Assembly (NCBI RefSeq): GCF_042676985.1
Contig: NZ_JBHTIK010000005.1
Coordinates: 310,001 to 374,000, forward strand
Source: Sphingosinicella xenopeptidilytica
GTDB taxonomy: Bacteria; Pseudomonadota; Alphaproteobacteria; Sphingomonadales; Sphingomonadaceae
Direction of reading: 5' to 3'
DNA: 64,000 nucleotides
In this document: positions 63,401-64,000 of the stretch, piece after piece
How positions within the stretch are numbered: position 1 is the stretch's first letter
Layout of the letters: every line of letters begins with the position of its first letter
Translations under genes and position numbers: made by a program
Notes under the pieces: generated by a model
Databases searched by the model: none
What the model was told of the DNA's origin: nothing
What the model saw: the letters and a program-made list of their open reading frames with translations, nothing else

Positions 63401-64000
63401 TGTCAGGCGATTGCCGCCGGTATTGAGCACGCCGTCCACGGCGAGCGTCTGGCTGCCGACAAGGCGCAGGTTGTCCGTGAAAGCGGACAGGCCTGTTCCC
63501 ACGGAGATCGCACCGGCCGTGGAATTGCCGATAACGATTTCGCTGAAGCCATTCTGGAGACGGCCGAGCGCGCTGGCGCTCAGCGTAAGATCACCGCCCG
63601 CGCCGGTGCCGATGCCGATCGTGCGCCCGGCCGTGCGCGTCTGGATCGTCAGAACGCCGCTTCCGGCAACGCTGGACGTGACGGCTATGCCGATCGTGTC
63701 TCCGGTTATGGTGATATCGCCGGTTGCCGTAACGCCGAGCACACCCGTTCCGAACAGGCCGACATCGTTGCCGCTACCCGCGGCCGTGCCCGTCAGCAGA
63801 ATATCGCCGCCGGCGCTGGTGGAAACCTGCCCGCTCGCCGCGATGCGGGCGCCGTCGTAGCTGTTGCTTCCGGTGCTGTTTTCGGTCACGCCGGTGATCG
63901 AGATGTCGCCGCTCGTCGTCTGCACCCTGCCGCCGCCGCTCCCGATCCAGACGCCCTCGCCGATGCCGTTTCTGCGCGTGCCCTGGAGGGTGATGTCGCC
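57476..64000 (-). CDS. Giant secreted adhesin with YDG repeats, N-terminus outside the window
   Basis: At least 2174 residues, open at the window edge, stop TAG at 57478-57476. N-terminal visible part: beta-helix repeats of the filamentous-haemagglutinin type (GDISITG..., GTNIGIYL..., IESTGT...). It then has an MBG-like segment (about 61150-61450) and an array of about 12 YDG domains, followed by one MBG-like domain (DDQSRARFQPNPTFTYHLVGL) and a ~100-residue tail with two cysteines. Proteins of this kind are exported by a TpsB-type two-partner transporter after an N-terminal TPS domain, both of which would lie beyond the window. Function: adhesion or biofilm, inferred. Two long frames on the opposite strand are composition shadows. 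Confidence 0.9.
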   Translation of the reverse strand, partial: GDITLQGTRRNGIGEGVWIGSGGGRVQTTSGDISITGVTENSTGSNSYDGARIAASGQVSTSAGGDILLTGTAAGSGNDVGLFGTGVLGVTATGDITITGDTIGIAVTSSVAGSGVLTIQTRTAGRTIGIGTGAGGDLTLSASALGRLQNGFSEIVIGNSTAGAISVGTGLSAFTDNLRLVGSQTLAVDGVLNTGGNRLTLDIAGATTQSAGITATQLLLLNDTGAYTLTNTGNDIGTLAADTDVIELTHGGAGALTIGAIGPVSGITATRVSLTATQATSSLNFNQDVTTSGAQTYSATLGNITVNSGADLLVTGKATLALTAGARILLSGGTLANSYTADSDAFEAITLKANEAGTGTGSGDAAIKLAGGAGISTAAGGGGNISLLGKGGASISHGIFVDGSTIESLGAGTLTLTGTGGTAASGTNIGIYLKGTATDVVSNSGAMLISGTGGASTGPQNYGVHIHDGATIASTGTGDDAAAIEIIGAAGGTGSGATNIGVYVADTGAAITSIDGDISVTGTGAVASTSNNNIGVRLINDARIESTGTTANAAKITVIGNAGGTGALSANNQGVSLQGAAATITSAFGDIAITGTGSETAGSANNHGIHILEGAHIASTGTTPGAAKITLSGQGGGDAASATTNTNIGIYLSSPNTYIESIVGDITMTGTGGAGSDGVDAHHYGIQLGLGTQVRSTGSDANAADIIVSGTGGSGTGNKRNGVYLNAVEALKSDAGNISITARGGVSAGGTGNDGLYVSGVGTKVQSGSGTIVVDAAKGGGTGKDLNNLTGSTAVQSTTGRWIIYLTHPDNSTLNNLASGNLPIWGKTQLTLTPGSVGSGNRYVFANQPTLTVSTSFSDSKTYGTEYTFPTPTRGINYSISGIVSASSYQSVWTQETLSDLGISGVPEFSSSGAAAAANVAGSPYAISIANGTLASSAGYAFGTPSSTGTLTVTPKTLTITGVTAAGKDYDGDDDADLSGGALDGVVGSDDVEFTAGAGAFASKNVGTWVVTATGYTLSGSDAANYELTQPTIANATISAKVLTLTGVTAAGKDYDGDADADLSGGSLVGIVGSEDVEFSGGSGTFASKNVGTWTITATGYALTGDDADNYTLTQPTIANAAISAKALTLTGVTAAGKDYDGDADADLSGGSLVGIVGSEDVEFAEGSGLFSSKNVGTWSVTASGYMLTGDDAGNYTLTQPAVATATISAKALTLSGVTAAGKDYDGDTDADLSGGALFGVVGSEDVSFVSGSGVFGSRNAGTWSVTATGYALSGDDAGNYTLTQPTVANATIVPKAITLSGVSAAGKEYDGNSNADLSGGMLVGTVGSDDVSFASGSGVFASRNAGTWNVTASGYTLTGDDAGNYTLTQPAVTDATITAKSLSLSGVIAAGKTYDGVADAVLSGGALVGTVSGDDVAFSAGSGLFASKNAGTWSVAASGYTLIGADAGNYTLTQPTIANATISPRTLNAGVTADGKIYDGTRDAALTFSTGDIVTGDSVTFAYDAQFADKVAGTGKAVSLTGSVTLTGTDAANYTLALDPGDVSALAADITARTLTVSGVGALDKIYDGGTSAGLSFATADILSGDTVTFDYTANFADKNAGVGKGVTASDVSLSGADGGNYVLVLDGALLAELTADIDRKTLTLDTAAAVDKTYDGNRNVTLDFTTGDLVAGDDIGFLYEALAADGNAGTGKAVTVTGDTMSLSGADADNYDIGFDPALLSGLAIDIAARTLNITAVAALDKVYDGTTTAALTITATGLVGGDDAAFGYDARFADKNVGAGKPVTVVDGISLSGADADNYVVVLDPALLGSLSADITAKTLSITDVLALAKTYNGSRDADLAFVTDDIVSGDTVGFGYEALFGDKNAGAGKAIGVTGGAVVLTGADAGNYALSLDAALLLGLSADIARKTLTVTDIAAVGKTYDGTRNVPLDFTTADILSGDNVAFDYEALAADRNAGNGKSVTVGGVSLSGEDAGNYDLALDDGLLGGLTTNVSAKALTVVVDDQSRARFQPNPTFTYHLVGLAEGDNASVVSGVTFFTAAVGDSLVGHYAIEASGGFASNYVLAYTPGTLTVTGHLIAPYDQDRIQHVPGSLSGSDGFGGLVSIAPAPTLHMLSGYADMGVGEAAAPDGRGPFCSDPGNRTRGQRLLPYLQLNMSGRTLYCLGSPSRFAQ
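58000..61135 (-). repeat. YDG-domain tandem repeat array (two repeat classes)
   Basis: About 12 tandem repeats inside the adhesin gene. Class A, six copies of about 252 bp (59620-61135), starts LTLTGVTAAGKDYDGD and ends NYTLTQPTIANATISAK; neighbouring copies are nearly identical in DNA. Class B, six copies of about 264-270 bp (58000-59620), starts LTV...AALDKTYDGT and ends ALLSGLAADITARK. Slippage or recombination between copies would change the protein length. Confidence 0.85.

Overview
The window is GC-rich and densely coded. It most resembles a chromosomal segment of a sphingomonad-type alphaproteobacterium. This is inferred from three TonB-dependent receptors, a fused E1 alpha/beta dehydrogenase, an RND pump with a NodT-type outer-membrane factor, a type A RNase P RNA, and the frequent use of GTG/TTG starts and 1-4 nt gene overlaps. 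No tRNA, rRNA, insertion sequence, phage gene or CRISPR array was seen, and no stretch over 300 bases lacks a gene.

Layout. (1) 1-17.9 kb is a catabolic/uptake island: a partial SDR, an APC permease, a minus-strand operon (membrane-anchored serine hydrolase, Asp/Glu-racemase-fold enzyme, beta-keto acid cleavage enzyme), a TonB receptor, a GntR/FCD regulator, a Ser/Thr dehydratase-like PLP enzyme overlapping a second serine hydrolase, a minus-strand M23 metallopeptidase-amidase operon, an MFS carrier and a secreted amidohydrolase. Three intergenic regions in this island carry versions of one AT-rich palindrome (best copy ATTATATAAAATATAAT), each overlapping predicted -10 elements. It is a candidate operator for the island's own GntR protein. 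Enzyme content suggests scavenging of peptides or amides, possibly containing D-amino acids. (2) 17.9-20.8 kb: PAP2 phosphatase, iron-type alcohol dehydrogenase, S9-type hydrolase. (3) 20.8-27.3 kb: TetR regulator divergent from a complete RND tripartite efflux operon, with a palindromic operator in the promoter spacer. (4) 27.3-33.9 kb: HerA-like ATPase, then an Lrp regulator divergent from an aminotransferase / fused 2-oxoacid dehydrogenase E1 / E2 operon (amino-acid catabolism; E3 not in the window).

(5) 33.9-40.2 kb: entericidin-like lipoprotein, DUF2946-like protein, siderophore-type TonB receptor and PepSY membrane protein, then an acyl-CoA-dehydrogenase-like enzyme divergent from an HxlR regulator. 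(6) 40.2-42.4 kb: ArsR/VOC/AHSA1/AHSA1 operon and the RNase P RNA gene. (7) 42.5-46 kb: divergent hypothetical/TetR pair around a striking double operator, the NfeD/QmcA membrane pair and a CitE-like lyase. (8) 46-50.7 kb: zinc-type TonB receptor, methylmalonyl-CoA epimerase whose ribosome-binding site lies in a 13-bp hairpin, TesB thioesterase and NhaA antiporter.

(9) 50.8-57.4 kb: a sulfatase module. A methyltransferase-TetR-formylglycine-generating-enzyme operon converges on a sulfatase-GST-sulfatase operon. Both sulfatases carry the CxPSR motif that the formylglycine enzyme modifies. (10) 57.5 kb to the end: the 3' part of a very large secreted adhesin with about 12 YDG repeats, still open at the window edge.
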